Source of the DNA: Diaporthe sp. PMI_573
Taxonomy: Eukaryota; Ascomycota; Sordariomycetes; Diaporthales; Diaporthaceae
Assembly: GCA_021399435.1 (NCBI GenBank)
Contig: JAJTUP010000084.1
Span: 1 to 64,000 of the forward strand
DNA length: 64,000 bases
Reading direction: 5' to 3'
Below, in pieces: positions 32,589 through 43,938 of this stretch. Every line of letters starts with the position of its first letter. Within the stretch, counting starts at the first letter, position 1. The translations under genes were made by a program, and so were the position numbers. Under the pieces are notes generated by a model. The model was not told the DNA's origin. It was given only the letters and a program-made list of their open reading frames with translations, and did not search any database.

Positions 32589-34932
32589 ATGAACGTGAGA
32601 CTCGCCGCCTGCGAGCCCTGTCGTCGGTCCAAGTTGGCTTGTGGCCATGAGCAGCCCACTTGCACCCGGTGTCGCGGTCGAGGCCAGAGTGCCCTCTGTG
32701 TTTACAGAGCTCGGCCGTTCCGCAGAAGGGCACTGAGAAGCCGCAGCAAGGAACTCGAGTAAGTCTGCATCCAGAGAAGTCTGAAGTGGTTGTGCTTGGT
32801 AGCTAACCCTGCCGCGTACCCTAGAGAATCGATACCTGCTGAGGCCTTGGCATCCTCCCATTCGCTCCGAGATACCACCTCGCCTGAAGCAGCATCGACT
32901 TCATCGACGCGGCAGCGTCGCTACCCAAACCCTGGGTACCTTGGAATATCTAGCCACTCAACCCTCTTTAACCAAGTGTTCTCAGGGGCAGAATCCAATT
33001 CATCTTCTCTTCAGCTGTCCCCGGCAAGATCTACATCAGATTCTCCGACGCACCTCTTAGGCGACCAAGTGGTGATGAACAGAGCAGTCCATGCCTTAAC
33101 TCGCTTGGATCGGATGGATATCTCCAAGATTATGCCCTTGGTCGATTCCTGGCTTGCCAAAGGCGTCAACCTTCCAATGGCTGGACCGTTCGTTGCCCAC
33201 TGCCTAGGGTCCGTTGAGCAGTGGAGAGAACTCTTAACCTCCGACCCTGTCATTGAAGTAGAGGACTCTGGGGTTGGAAGCATGAGTTCCGTCTATGTGA
33301 AAGCCCTGCTGGCAAACACATACAGGCCTATTTTCATGCATCGGGACATGGGTACACAGGAATTTATTTCTCAGATGCTGGGAAAGAATCTGAGATGGGA
33401 GACCTTGGGCATCTTCTTTGCTGCTGCTTCAAGGGCAACATACGACACACCTCAATTCGCACCACTCTATTCAACTAATGAGCAGCGTCATACGCTCATC
33501 AAGGCTCTGACTTACATAGGAGACTGCTGCCTAGAGACCTGCCTTGAGCTGGATTGCTTGAACGACTTACAACTCGTTTTGCAGTACGAGAACTTTATTG
33601 TGCATTCCCAGGTGGACGGAGATCAGAGTGAGTGTGGATTCTTGCACATGCGTGGAATCCGTTCCCGGAGCACTTGGCTAAGCTTGTGTTCAAGGCTATC
33701 ACTCCTGGAGAAGAATCGGAGACGTGGCCAGCTCCTTGTTTGCTCTAGGCTATCACGAGAGGGTTGACGGAAGCGACATTCCACCCTTCATCGTCGAGCT
33801 ACGAAAGGCCTGCTTCGCTCGTATATACGCCGCCGATAAAAGCTTGGCTGTCTTCCTTGGACGCCCACCGCGAATAGTAAAGGACTATTGCCAGTTCAAG
33901 ATCCCGAGCAACCTACGGGATGTATGGGGGATCAGCCGTGATGCCGCAAACGGCGATTCCACGGTTCTATCGGGGCCATCCGGCGATCGCGGAGCAAACA
34001 ATCCAGCGATCGCCGACGATGAACCCATCAACTACACCGCCGACACCCGTTGCTCAGCCTTATTTGCATTTCTCAAGGAGGAAGTGCTTCAGCTTCTTCG
34101 CAAGCGCCATGATTTAAACGGTACAGGAGATCAAAGGTATGTCGTCATCCACCACCATTATCTAGCGAGCCCAAACTGAACATTTATTTCGTAGCGAACT
34201 TCGTTCTCGGGTTGATAAGCAGTGGGATGATCTACCGGCCCACTTCCGGCTCACGACCAGTCTTAAAGATTGTCAAAGGGGACCGTTTGAACGCGACTTT
34301 CTTGCCGGGACTAGGCTCGATTATTTGCACATACATTTTCTTCTAGGCTTGGTTTCCCAACGAAGGCTGTCCGAGCCTAACGATTACCTTTTGACGGTAG
34401 CCACCGAGATGCTCTCCATCACGGTAGAAGTCATCATCTTACGTGACCAGCTGGTCAACTCTGGATCATGTCTTATCTGGAAGGTATGTGTAGTCTCTTC
34501 AAACCAAGCCTAGCCTGTCATATCCGTCGCGTGGCTTAACATATTTCATGCTAGGTTGCGCAATACGGACTCCCTGCCGCAGGGATTGTATCACTGGCAC
34601 TCTTGAACATGGCCACCACGGATGCGATATCACACTCGCGATCGAAGATGATACAAGCCTTGAGTGTTCTAGTTGCAGAGATCACAACCGGGGCTTGGAT
34701 CCAGGCTGGGGAGCCCAACTTTGCTCTCTTCACGCGCGCAACTCGAACAATCCAGAGTCTCCTCGATTCCTTGTTAGCCGCCAGGCCGCCTGAAGTGCCG
34801 CAGGACTTAGGCCACAATCTAGTCGAAGCCTGGGACCCTTGCGCTAACTCGCAGCTGTGGGAATTTGAGATGGATTTCTGGGCGAATCTTGCTGAACATC
34901 CTACATTGGTTGAATTGCCTGGTAGGTTGTAG
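32589..34932 (+). CDS. Zn2Cys6 transcription factor with fungal-specific regulatory domain
   Basis: Five exons: 32589-32758, 32825-33627, 33695-34136, 34195-34483, 34555-34932. All introns are GT..AG of 58-71 bases with clear branch sites. The sum is 2082 bases, 693 residues. The N-terminus has the binuclear cluster C-x2-C-x6-C-x6-C-x2-C-x8-C (CEPCRRSKLAC at residues 8-18) followed by a basic linker (RRRALRSRSKE). The middle part looks like the fungal transcription-factor regulatory region, including LTYIGDCCLETCLELDCLND, YHSWRRIGDVASSLFALGYH and CFARIYAADKSLAVFLGRPP. It lies inside the metabolic island and next to the ligase on the same strand, so it is the obvious candidate local regulator. 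No frame damage was seen. Confidence 0.85.
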
Positions 34933-35611
34933 GATTCAAAGTTTTCTGGTGGTCCTACAATGAAATATCTGCTCTGTCCAACGTGCTTTCACCTCGCCAG
35001 ATCCGGCTACACATCTGATGCCTGTCATTACCCAGCTGCCGCTCTTCGTCGCCTGAGAATATGAGAAGTTGAAACACTATATGTCAAGATAGCAAGACCA
35101 CATAGTGAAGAGGCCACAGAGTGAAGAGGGGCCACAAAGATCGAGATGGTGTCAAAGCCCCTGGAACGAGAGTGCCCCGCCCCCCCCCCCAAAGATCTCA
35201 GAGCATTATATGTCATACGTCGTGGATAGCGTGCCAATGTCTGAGGGGCCGGGGGCGGAGCTGGATGCTCGGCTCCTCCGTCTATTTCGGCTTTTTCGGG
35301 ACATTTTTTAGGCCGGATGGCTCCCCGCTCCCCCGTGTGTGGATTGGACTGGACGCTGATTCCTCACGACCCCCTCGTTCGAGACACAGTATGATCCTTG
35401 TCGTACACCCAAGAGCCAGCCCTCCGATATGCCGAGGTGTAAGTACGGGAGCGGGTTCGGGGCTTCAGGTCAGCGAGCCGAAAGAGTAGACGCATTTGAC
35501 GACGTGCATGACTATAACTAGAATATAGTCTACAGACATTGATCCCATTGCACATGCTCTCAACATCTTTCAACCAGCCAGATCGTAGTTGAAATTCGCC
35601 CAATCGCCGCC
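34933..35611. other. Intergenic between regulator and ligase
   Basis: Upstream region of the ligase gene. It includes an 11-base C run near 35180 (CCCCGCCCCC...). No gene was recognised. Confidence 0.4.
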
Positions 35612-37620
35612 ATGGTCTTCTCACCGCCTTCATGGGTACCACAGCTGCCCATAGGTATGTCTCTACACTCTTCGTCAACACTAACCCGAGACTAAGACGT
35701 CTTTTCTTTCCCTGCTAGATCCCCCTGATTCCATCAGCGTCGCCGAGTTCATGAGCAACGATGCCTACGGCCGATCTTCGGTAGCCAAGGCGAGAAGCCC
35801 CTTCGTCTGCGGCCTGACGGGGAAGTCATACGCCGCGGCTGAAGTTGTTGACCGAGAGAACTACCTAGCTAGGGCTATTGCGAAGAGACTGGGGCTTGAT
35901 CACGCAGGCTCCGAATGGGATCGAGTCGTGACTCTCTTCTCCCTTAACACTGTCGGTCGCACACGAGGATCTGGCAGTTGTCCTTTTGCTGACTTGCTTA
36001 CAGCTTGACTACATACCTTTGACACATGCCGTTCATCGTCTCTCAGGAATCGTGTCACCAGCAAACCCAGCCGCCTCTGCTTTAGAGCTGGAGCAACAGC
36101 TTCGGTTGGCTGGCTCCGTTGCCCTATTTACATGTGTTCCGCTCTTGCAAACTGCTATCAAGGCGGCCAAGGCGAAAGGAATCCCCAACGATCGAATTTT
36201 CATTCTTCCCATGCATGGTGATGACCACAGCCACGGATTTATAACCGTCCATGAGTTACTCGAGGAGGGAAAGACGTTGCCCGAGATCAAGCCGCTGAAC
36301 TGGTCCAAGGGACAGGGCGAGAGGCAGGTTGCGTATTTGTGTTTTTCTAGCGGAACTTCTGGGCTCCCTGTAAGATCAAACTAGCTGCTGCGTACCTTGA
36401 CGGATCAGTATTCCAATCATCACATAGAAAGCCGTCATGGTCTCCCATCGCAACGTCATTGCAAACATCATACAGCTCACAGCATTTGAAAGCTTCTACC
36501 GACGACAGCACGGAATTGACTCGCAAGTTCTGCTCGGATCGCTGCCTTTCAGCCATGCCTATGGCCTGGTTATCATGGCACACGTTGCACCGTATCGCGG
36601 TGACGAAGTCATTGTTCTGCCTAATTTTCAACTCAACACGTTTCTCATGGCCATCCAGCGGTTCAAAATCCAGCAACTGAATATTGTCCCCCCGATTCTA
36701 GTTCAGATGTTATCCAACCACGAGAAGTGCAGAAAGTTTGATCTCAGTAGCGTCCGGTTTGTCTACACTGGCGGAGCTCCTCTGGGCAGCGAGACTATCC
36801 AGAGTCTTTCTGCATTGTATCCTCACTGGCACCTTGGCCAGGTTTATGGTAGGGAACGCGTACCCAGCACCTTACCTCACTAAAACCCAAGTAGGCATGA
36901 CAGAGACTGCAGTTGTAGTCACCTCTACGAGCGAATCGGACATCCTTCATGGATCTTCAGGCTCTCTTCTTCCTTCTACCAGAGCCAAGATCATAGACGT
37001 CGATGGAAATGAAGTAACCACGCCTGAGACTCCAGGCGAACTGGTTGTTCAGGGGCCGTCGCTCACCCTAGGGTATATGAACAATGAAAAGGCTACTGCG
37101 GAAACGTTCATATGGGACGAGGACGGTCGGTGGATCAGGACAGGTGACGAGGCCATTGTTCGCAAATCTCCACAGGGACATGACCATTTTGTCATTATTG
37201 ACAGAATCAAGGAGCTCATCAAAGTCAAGGTACGTGTCACCGCACAACCAGGATAGAGACGACAATATTGACATCTGTGGAATACAGGGCATGCAGGTTG
37301 CCCCCGCAGAACTCGAGGCCCATCTTCTCACACATCCATTTGTCTCGGACTGCGCTGTCATCCAGACTCACCACGAACGATCTGGTGAAGTGCCCAAGGC
37401 TTTTGTCGTGAGGTCGAAGGAGTCTGTTGGCAAGTCAGAATGGGAGACGGCGAGGTCCATCTGTGATCATGTCGAGAAGCATAAAGCAAGATACAAGTGG
37501 CTGGCTGGTGGTGTTGAGTTCCTGGATGCTATTCCTAAGAACCCAACAGGGAAGATCCTTCGTCGACACCTGAGGGAGAAGGAGAGTTTGGCAAGAAAGG
37601 CGATCAACGCGCGTCTGTAG
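35612..37620 (+). CDS. Acyl-CoA ligase (4-coumarate-CoA ligase-like), probably peroxisomal
   Basis: Six exons: 35612-35654, 35719-35951, 36004-36369, 36428-36848, 36895-37229, 37288-37620. The sum is 1731 bases, 576 residues. ANL adenylate-forming motifs are complete: P-loop LCFSSGTSGLPKAVMVSH, FVYTGGAPLG, QVYGMTETA, RWIRTGDEA, then IIDRIKELIKVKGMQVAPAE and the C-terminal catalytic-Lys motif PKNPTGKILRR. Such enzymes activate a carboxylic acid with ATP and load CoA. The protein ends NARL; ARL fits the type-1 peroxisomal targeting consensus. Fungal 4CL-like ligases often use phenylacetic, coumaric or medium-chain acids; the substrate is not readable. It sits between the regulator and a thioesterase. 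Confidence 0.9.
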
Positions 37621-38117
37621 ACTAGAACACAGCTAGAAATAGAATGTCTCGAGTAGGCCGAATAAAGGCCAAGTTCTACCTACAGGCTGATCGAAGACGA
37701 ACAAAAAGTGACAAGGCATCAGAGGAGCAGTTCCCTACTATCGAATACGACAAATTCATGGGTGGATGGTGAGAGCAGAGGTGCTAGGGATTTCACCCAT
37801 GCTGGATATCATCTTCCCAGGCTTGGGCTTAGCCAGGATGGCCCCGGCGAAACACGTTCACTAAACAGACCCAAACCCCGAAACACGCTGATCCATTCTC
37901 CGAGGTGCTTCGGCAAACTCGGGTTTTTTTTTTGGCTCCAACCCTCCGGCTAATTTTGCTGGGTTGCGGGGAAGCTGCTGGTGACCGCCGCCCGAGGTAC
38001 TCACCTTCAGCATATTCGCCTCTTGACAGCCTTCTTGGTTTTTTTTCCCCTTTCCCTGCTCTTGCACTCATTAAATCACTCAGTTAAGGGTCTCACATAC
38101 CTCTCCATTTCAATATC
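37621..38117. other. Intergenic between ligase and thioesterase
   Basis: Contains the ligase 3' end and thioesterase upstream region, with T runs near 37925 and 38040. No gene was recognised. Confidence 0.4.
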
Positions 38118-39177
38118 ATGTCCATGCCACGCACGCCGTTTCTTAAACTGCCAAGGGGTTTCGCAGCGTTTTCGGAGATACAGCTCCGGTCATACTCCAT
38201 CAGCAAACCGCACCTAAATCGTAATCGTGCTCTTCCCCATACCTCAACACCATCCAATCCAAGATGGTTTGCGGAGTTACAAGATCAATTAAAGCAGCTG
38301 AGAAGTGAGCAGTATCCTCCCGAGTGCTTGCAGAGGGCTCAACGGCTGTTCCAGTACTCGGAAACAAACTGGTTGGAGCTTTTGGCAGGCCAGGAAGGTT
38401 TCCTCACTGAAAAGAAATGGAGAGCGCTGGACAGCCATCAAGTGTTCTGGGGTGACATGGTAAGCAGTACCTCGAGCCCTATCGCCATCCTGCATTAAAA
38501 GAAGATTTGCTAACTAGGGTCCATGATTAGGATAGCATGGTGAGTGCTCCGTCATTCTGGTTAGTTGTGTCTACGATCTAACTTGGGCAGGGTACGAGTT
38601 CAAACTTAGCCTCCAAGTAGTTTCTATCTCACGAGTCACAGGCCACATCAACAATGTCATGTACAACCGCTACTTCGAGACTGCGCGTGTTCAGTTCGTC
38701 CGCCACCACGGCGAAGATGCCACAACGGAAGAAAGGAGGCAATGGGGTGATCTACCAACCCCACGGAGCCTGGGTCTCATCCTCAAAAGCATCACGACCG
38801 AGTTCAAATTTGTATGTTGCACACACTCTTTGCTGGAACGGAGCCGCGAACTTACCTGTTTATTCAACACAGCCAATGAAATTTCCCGATCGGATAACCG
38901 TGCTGTATAAATTGGTCGAGCCGCCACCTACGATTCAACCTCCCTCAAGATGGAGGCATGGATCTTGTCGGAGCAACATGGCCGAGTAGCCGCAAGATGC
39001 GTCGACGATACTGCCATCTATGATTACACATCCGGGAAAAAATCGGTGTTGAAGGCATTTATGGTTGATAAACTCCAGCAGACGTTTGAACTACAGGAGG
39101 CGTGCAAAAAGAAATACACGGAGGAGGCAAACAGAGCGATTACAGCTGTGGAAGAGCTTAAGAGAGCATTCCAATAA
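38118..39177 (+). pseudogene. Hot-dog acyl-CoA thioesterase-like gene with two frame breaks
   Basis: Exons read as 38118-38459, 38531-38539, 38642-38811 and 38873-39177. The fold is recognisable from DSHQVFWGDM, then DSM in the tiny exon, then GHINNVMYNRYFETARVQF, the hot-dog catalytic Asp/His-loop region. A second part follows (KFPDRITVLYKLVE, EAWILSEQHGRVAARCVDDT, IYDYTSGKK). The N-terminus (KLPRGFAAFSEIQLRSYSIS) could be a mitochondrial presequence. Two problems: no canonical splice joins the 9-base exon in frame to GHINN (one base short), and near 38920-38935 the frame shifts by one base after LVEPP. Adding both missing bases gives exactly 276 codons. It is probably inactivated, unless the bases are assembly errors. 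Confidence 0.6.
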
Positions 39178-39568
39178 AATGTCCATCTCAGACTAGAACA
39201 ATTTCGATCTCATTTCTTTTTGATCCAACGTGTCCAGATCCCGGCCTGTCTCGTTAACTGCACGGGAGATTTGGTGCGCTCCATCACAATGCTAGGAATC
39301 TTGATAACAAGGGTGCGAGGCCAATGTTTGCAAAGTAGAGGGGGAACGAATAATTAGAGACTGGAAATAATATTGATATCACGGCAAAAGGCCAAAGGCG
39401 CATGATATTTTCGGATTTCCTATTCTCCTAGCAACTGCGTTCATCAACCACCACTCGAGAATCTAAACCGAGAAGAATGAAGCAAAGTCAAAGCTCGAAG
39501 CGCTTAGTCTAGATATAATTAATGGTTTATGCTCTATTGTAGTCGCCATTTACAGGTATTCTTCTTCG
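39178..39568. other. Convergent intergenic region
   Basis: 3' ends of the thioesterase-like and TPP-enzyme genes face each other here. Nothing else was seen. Confidence 0.4.
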
Positions 39569-41314
39569 TCACTCTCCCCCCCGGTTCCTCTTGATTAAAT
39601 ACTGAACAAATGACACAAGTGACTGCGGAGCATCAGCTATTTCCATCGTTACCTCAACCATATTCAGTCCCTTCCCTTCATGAAGCTCTGGGCGCTGGAG
39701 TACCGTTTGAAGCTCACCCCAGTTCCTGGCCAAGAAAGTGTTGACAGGGTACGACGAGTCATTCTTGGGAGCCCCAAAATAGCTAGGCGCCTCCAAGTTT
39801 CTCCAGGGCTGGACATCATTGTAGCTCTCATCGAAACCGTGGATGATTCGTTCAATCGTGTAGCCGTTGTTGTTCAGCACAAAGATGGTGACATCGAGCT
39901 TGTTTCGGATCATGTCGCTAATAGCCTGCACGGTCATCTGAAGGCTTCCATCTCCTTCAAACAAGATGGTGCGACCTGGGGGCCGCGTGCCCTCCCGTTG
40001 CATTTCCCTTTGAGCAAGAGAAGCACCTTGGGAGGCAGCGAGCATGTAACCAATTGAAAGCCAGATTGTCGAGTTGATGACAACTGTGTTATCAGGAAGA
40101 AGAAGACTCTGGCCACCGTAAGACGCTGTGCCAGTCTCCGTCATGACAATGTCTCCCTCGCGGATGAAACTTGAGATGAGGAGCCAGAACGAGTACTGGT
40201 CCACAATAGCATCTTCTTTTGGTGTTGGTAGCCTTTTGAGCATGGTTCTCAGAGAGGGACACTCCATAGGATATGGCTCTGGTACCGGGAGTGGAACAGA
40301 CCTGAGTCGTCGCAACAATTTTTGGAGGGCAGACTTGATAGAGAGAGCATGGTCGCCGTCACCTTGATCGTCCCAGTGGATCGAGTGCTTATCAAACGTC
40401 ACGGCTACCCGAGGATCTGGCAGAGCTGTGAACCCAAAGGTATTGGTCTCAGAATTGAGGGGTCCAAAGCGAAGCACCAAATCTCGAGACTTGGCCCATG
40501 CTTGGTGGGCTGGCACCCCTGCGGATCCGAAGTGAACACCGTGGAAGTTGGGCAAGTCTTCGCTAACAACCCCTTTGCCGCCGGGGCTTGTCAAAACAGG
40601 AATGCTCGTCAGCCTAGCCAACTCGTTGACCTCGTCGTTAATGCCGAATCGGGCGGCAAAGGAGTCCACCAGGATCATAGGCTTCTTGCTGCGTTGGATG
40701 CGTGTAACGACAGTGTCGACAAGCTGGTCCTCGAAAGATTCGTCGTAGTTGGTGATGGACAGATCCAGCGGGGAGGCAGGGGCTGGGACTTTTACGCTGA
40801 CCATATCTGTGGGTACTTCAATGTATACAGGGCGGCTTTGACGAAGACACTCCTTCAGGGTTGCGTCCACCATCTGAGGAGCTGTTGACGCATCCGTGAG
40901 ATTTGCCTGGGCGACAGTGACAGTCTTATGCATATCTGCAAATGCTCTAAAATTGCCATCACCCAAGGAGTGATGCAAGCAAGCACCGGCTTGCTGAGCG
41001 GCTACCGGAGGCGTTCCAACGATGTGCACAACCGGAGCTTTCTCAGCGTATGCGCCGCCGATTGCGTTGATAGCCGAGAGTTCTCCCACACCAAACGAGG
41101 TAACAAGGGCCCCGATGCCTTTGACCCTTGCATAGCCATCCGCAGCATAGCCGGAATTCAATTCGTTGGCGTTGCCGACCCAGTTGATTCCTGTCGGCTT
41201 GATGTAGTCCAGCAGAGTCAAGTTGTAGTCTCCGGGAACTCCGTGGACTGAACTAAGGTTGAGTTGAGCAAGTCGTACCCAGAGATACTCGGCGAGGTCA
41301 ATTGTTGGCGCCAT
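39569..41314 (-). CDS. TPP-dependent 2-oxo acid decarboxylase (pyruvate/indolepyruvate decarboxylase family)
   Basis: Single exon of 581 residues from ATG 41314 (MAPTIDLAEYLW). A longer upstream frame exists but lies outside the family's normal start. Catalytic residues line up with yeast PDC: Glu51 in NANELNSGYAADGYAR, the His pair at 114-115 in CLHHSLGDGNF, and the TPP motif GDGS at about 454 with NNNGYTIERIIHG downstream (Glu at about 488). It decarboxylates 2-oxo acids to aldehydes, in the cytosol. Clustering with an aromatic aminotransferase suggests phenylpyruvate or indolepyruvate rather than pyruvate, but that is inference; residues that set substrate size were not evaluated. No stops or frameshifts. 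Confidence 0.88.
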   Translation of the reverse strand: MAPTIDLAEYLWVRLAQLNLSSVHGVPGDYNLTLLDYIKPTGINWVGNANELNSGYAADGYARVKGIGALVTSFGVGELSAINAIGGAYAEKAPVVHIVGTPPVAAQQAGACLHHSLGDGNFRAFADMHKTVTVAQANLTDASTAPQMVDATLKECLRQSRPVYIEVPTDMVSVKVPAPASPLDLSITNYDESFEDQLVDTVVTRIQRSKKPMILVDSFAARFGINDEVNELARLTSIPVLTSPGGKGVVSEDLPNFHGVHFGSAGVPAHQAWAKSRDLVLRFGPLNSETNTFGFTALPDPRVAVTFDKHSIHWDDQGDGDHALSIKSALQKLLRRLRSVPLPVPEPYPMECPSLRTMLKRLPTPKEDAIVDQYSFWLLISSFIREGDIVMTETGTASYGGQSLLLPDNTVVINSTIWLSIGYMLAASQGASLAQREMQREGTRPPGRTILFEGDGSLQMTVQAISDMIRNKLDVTIFVLNNNGYTIERIIHGFDESYNDVQPWRNLEAPSYFGAPKNDSSYPVNTFLARNWGELQTVLQRPELHEGKGLNMVEVTMEIADAPQSLVSFVQYLIKRNRGGE

Positions 41315-42014
41315 CTTTGAGTGATACAGACTCGAAATAGTTGGTGGAGGTTGGAGATTAATTCGGGAACAGCCATAGAACCAGGGAGGATGTTCATGCT
41401 GGAACAGGTGATTCACCCTTACATGTCTTTTATATCCATGATGGTATCCTGGGCAAACCAAGCACAATGCTTCTGGAATTGTGGTTCTTGTTAGCACCGC
41501 CCTTTGAGATGTCAGGTATCCACATTATGCCGAGTGGCCGATCACTCCTTGTAACTTTCGCCGGGGGGTAGCATCCCTCCGAGACCCATGTCATGTGTCG
41601 GTCCGCGGCAAATGGCGGCAAATTAAAATGGCCGGATGCGGCGATTCATCTCGTCTGAGAGGAGTCCAGCGGTATCGGCAATCACTGGGAAACGAGAGAT
41701 GCTGGACGGAAAGACGAGAACAGATACCTTCGTCGTGCTGGTCTCAATGAGATGGGTATGTATATAACCCAGAACATCACGGCAGTACCGTGTTATGCGG
41801 CATTTGGTCTGTAAAATACCGAATTGTGTTGGAAAGTCTTCTTTGATACTGTGGCCACAACCTCTGAGGAGGAGAGGCCACAAATATCACGGCGGTAAGT
41901 TAAAAGGTTTCCAGGATAACCAAGCCACGAAACCTTCAGGACTACAAATTACTATCTTTGAATCAAACTGAGAAGAATTGGAATTTAGAAAACAAAACCA
42001 CAGGAGCTACAACC
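41315..42014. other. Intergenic upstream of the decarboxylase
   Basis: 700 bp between two genes on the same strand, presumably the decarboxylase promoter. Short frames at 41430-41883 (minus) have no motifs. Confidence 0.4.
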
Positions 42015-42967
42015 TCAAAGGTTAGATCTAAGCTTATCCAAGTTTACAACAGGCAGCTTCAAGACCCGAATGGCATTCCCGCCCATAAAGTCCTTCACGG
42101 ACGTGTCTTTGAAGCCACCTTTGGTGCCGACGAGATAGCTGTTGACTTTGTCGACGCAATCCTTAAGCCCCAGCTGAGGGAAGTTGGTTCCAAACATGAC
42201 CTTAGTCCTACCAGTCGTATTGGCGAAATGGATCAACTCGGGCGCATAGTACTTGGGAGACCAGGCGCTCGTGTCGATGTAGACATTCTGGTGCTTCCAC
42301 GCGACGGCAACGGTCTCGGCCGCCCAGGGATATCCAATGTGACCCATGATGATCTTGAGATCCGGGAACTTGAGCGCGATGGTGTCGATGTGGGGGATCG
42401 GCCGCCCAACCTCGCTCGGGCACGCAGGTCCTGTGTGACCAACTTGGGTGAGAAATGGAATGTCAAGTTCAATGCACTTGACGAAAAGCGGCCAGTAGTG
42501 AGGATCCGTGGGTGGCAGGCTCCAGAGCCAGGGAACTACTCTCAAGCCTACGAAGCCCTCGACCTTGACGTAGTGCTCGAGTTCCTTGACTGCCTCGACA
42601 GGGTTGTGCAAATCAACAGCAGCAAGGCCGAAGATGCGGTCTGGGTATGCCCGCGTATACTTAGCAACCTCTTCGTTGGAGAAGATCATCTTGCCAGGGC
42701 GGCTCCAGGCGGATAAACAGATGTGGGAAACCCCAGCCTCGTCCATCAGCGCGATAACCTCTTCAGGGGAGCGCTTCTTGTCGGCGATTTCGGGGTCGGA
42801 ATGACTGTAAGCGAACAAACGAGCAACCTCGGGGATGGCGGCACCCAGCTACAAGGACCTCCAGTCAGCAAGGTAGAATTATTAAATGGATCTTTGACGT
42901 TTTTCTTTACCCCGGGGAGGTTGCACCAGACATCGACAATAGGGTATTGAAACTTGGGAGGTGCCAT
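42015..42967 (-). CDS. Amidohydrolase-2 (ACMSD-like TIM barrel) protein lacking the N-terminal HxH
   Basis: Two exons, 42967-42911 and 42848-42015, with a 62-base intron (GTAAAG ... TTGTAG); 296 residues. Amidohydrolase-2 features include a core of LMDEAGVSHICLSAWSRPG, AVDLHNPVEAVKELEHYVK, the barrel segment GFVGLRVVPWLWSLPPTDPH, TQVGHTGPACPSE, IMGHIGYPWAAETVAVAW and YIDTSAWSPKY. The family's first strand normally ends in a metal-binding DxHxH; here it reads VDVWCN, so both His ligands are absent. The gene is otherwise clean. The family includes decarboxylases and hydrolases of aromatic and pyrone acids, which would suit the cluster, but loss of HxH may mean altered metal use or a non-catalytic role. 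Confidence 0.8.
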
Positions 42968-43938
42968 TGCGTCGATGTTCTTGGCTTAATATCATCGTAA
43001 ACGTCCAATTTTTGAAATGAAGAAGATGGTACTCAGAAGAAGCGTTATTGGACCACCCCAGACTAGGACTGGCCCCTTTTAAGAGCTGTTGCTTCGGGAC
43101 CGGCAAAGCGGCCCAACCTTGCAGGACCCCGCCAACAGCCGCGGAATCTAAGATGGGGCAACCTTAGCATTTAGCTTCCTCACGGAGCCCCATGGAGTCG
43201 CTTTCAGCCACTATGAACCGTCTTAGCTTGGAGAGTCCAAGCCTACCCGAAAGAGCCGACCTCAAGATGGAAATATCTTGGAGATAGCATGATAACAGGT
43301 TATTGACCGAGGGTGTCTTCGGCTTGTGGCGCTATGTTAGCCGGTCTGTGTGTTAGCCGTCCTGTGTTTTACCTGAGCTTTCCAATGCTACCATGGGACC
43401 CCACCACTTCGCACAGCCAAATCTCTCGATACCCACACAAACGCCTCACATTTACTTACGCGTTTCTTAACAACTACTGAAGTTATTTAGAAGCCGTCTA
43501 TATAGTTAGATAGAGAATTAACCCCTTAATGTTGCCAGGCACCGCATTAGTGATTTAGTGGGCTTCACCACTCATTTCTGCTAAGTGCTTATTAACTATA
43601 AACGCTGATTTGGAGAAGATTTTGCCTTTAAGTCCTTATAGAGTCAAGCGAGTTAATAGCTTAGATTACTTATCACAATGGCTGTAAAGGTCTATATAGT
43701 AGGCTATACTGGAGGATATTATAAATACCCTATTTAACATCTTTGATAATAGTTTATCTGTAAATAAAGTCGCTTAGAAGCATAATATACTACTATTTAT
43801 ACTCTTTGGCCGTCGAAATGGCCTATATACTTCTAAGGGCAACCTTAAAGCCTAGACGAATAATCGACTATTAAGTACTTAGGAGGACCAAATAGTCAAA
43901 TAGTATAGAAAATAGAGCTGTAGGTATGACCTATAGTG
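42968..43938. other. Intergenic, right part AT-rich and RIP-like
   Basis: 42968-43440 is unique-looking upstream DNA. 43440-43938 is AT-rich with broken coding-like stretches, probably an old transposon remnant of unknown class. Confidence 0.4.

Noticed and set aside
40322..40888. 188-residue plus-strand frame
   Set aside because: Antisense to the TPP decarboxylase, which has all family motifs on the minus strand.
41315..41497. N-terminal extension of the decarboxylase (non-ATG start upstream)
   Set aside because: The family begins at the ATG at 41314, and Glu51 and His114/115 numbering then matches yeast PDC exactly.
41958..42716. 252-residue plus-strand frame
   Set aside because: Antisense to the amidohydrolase.
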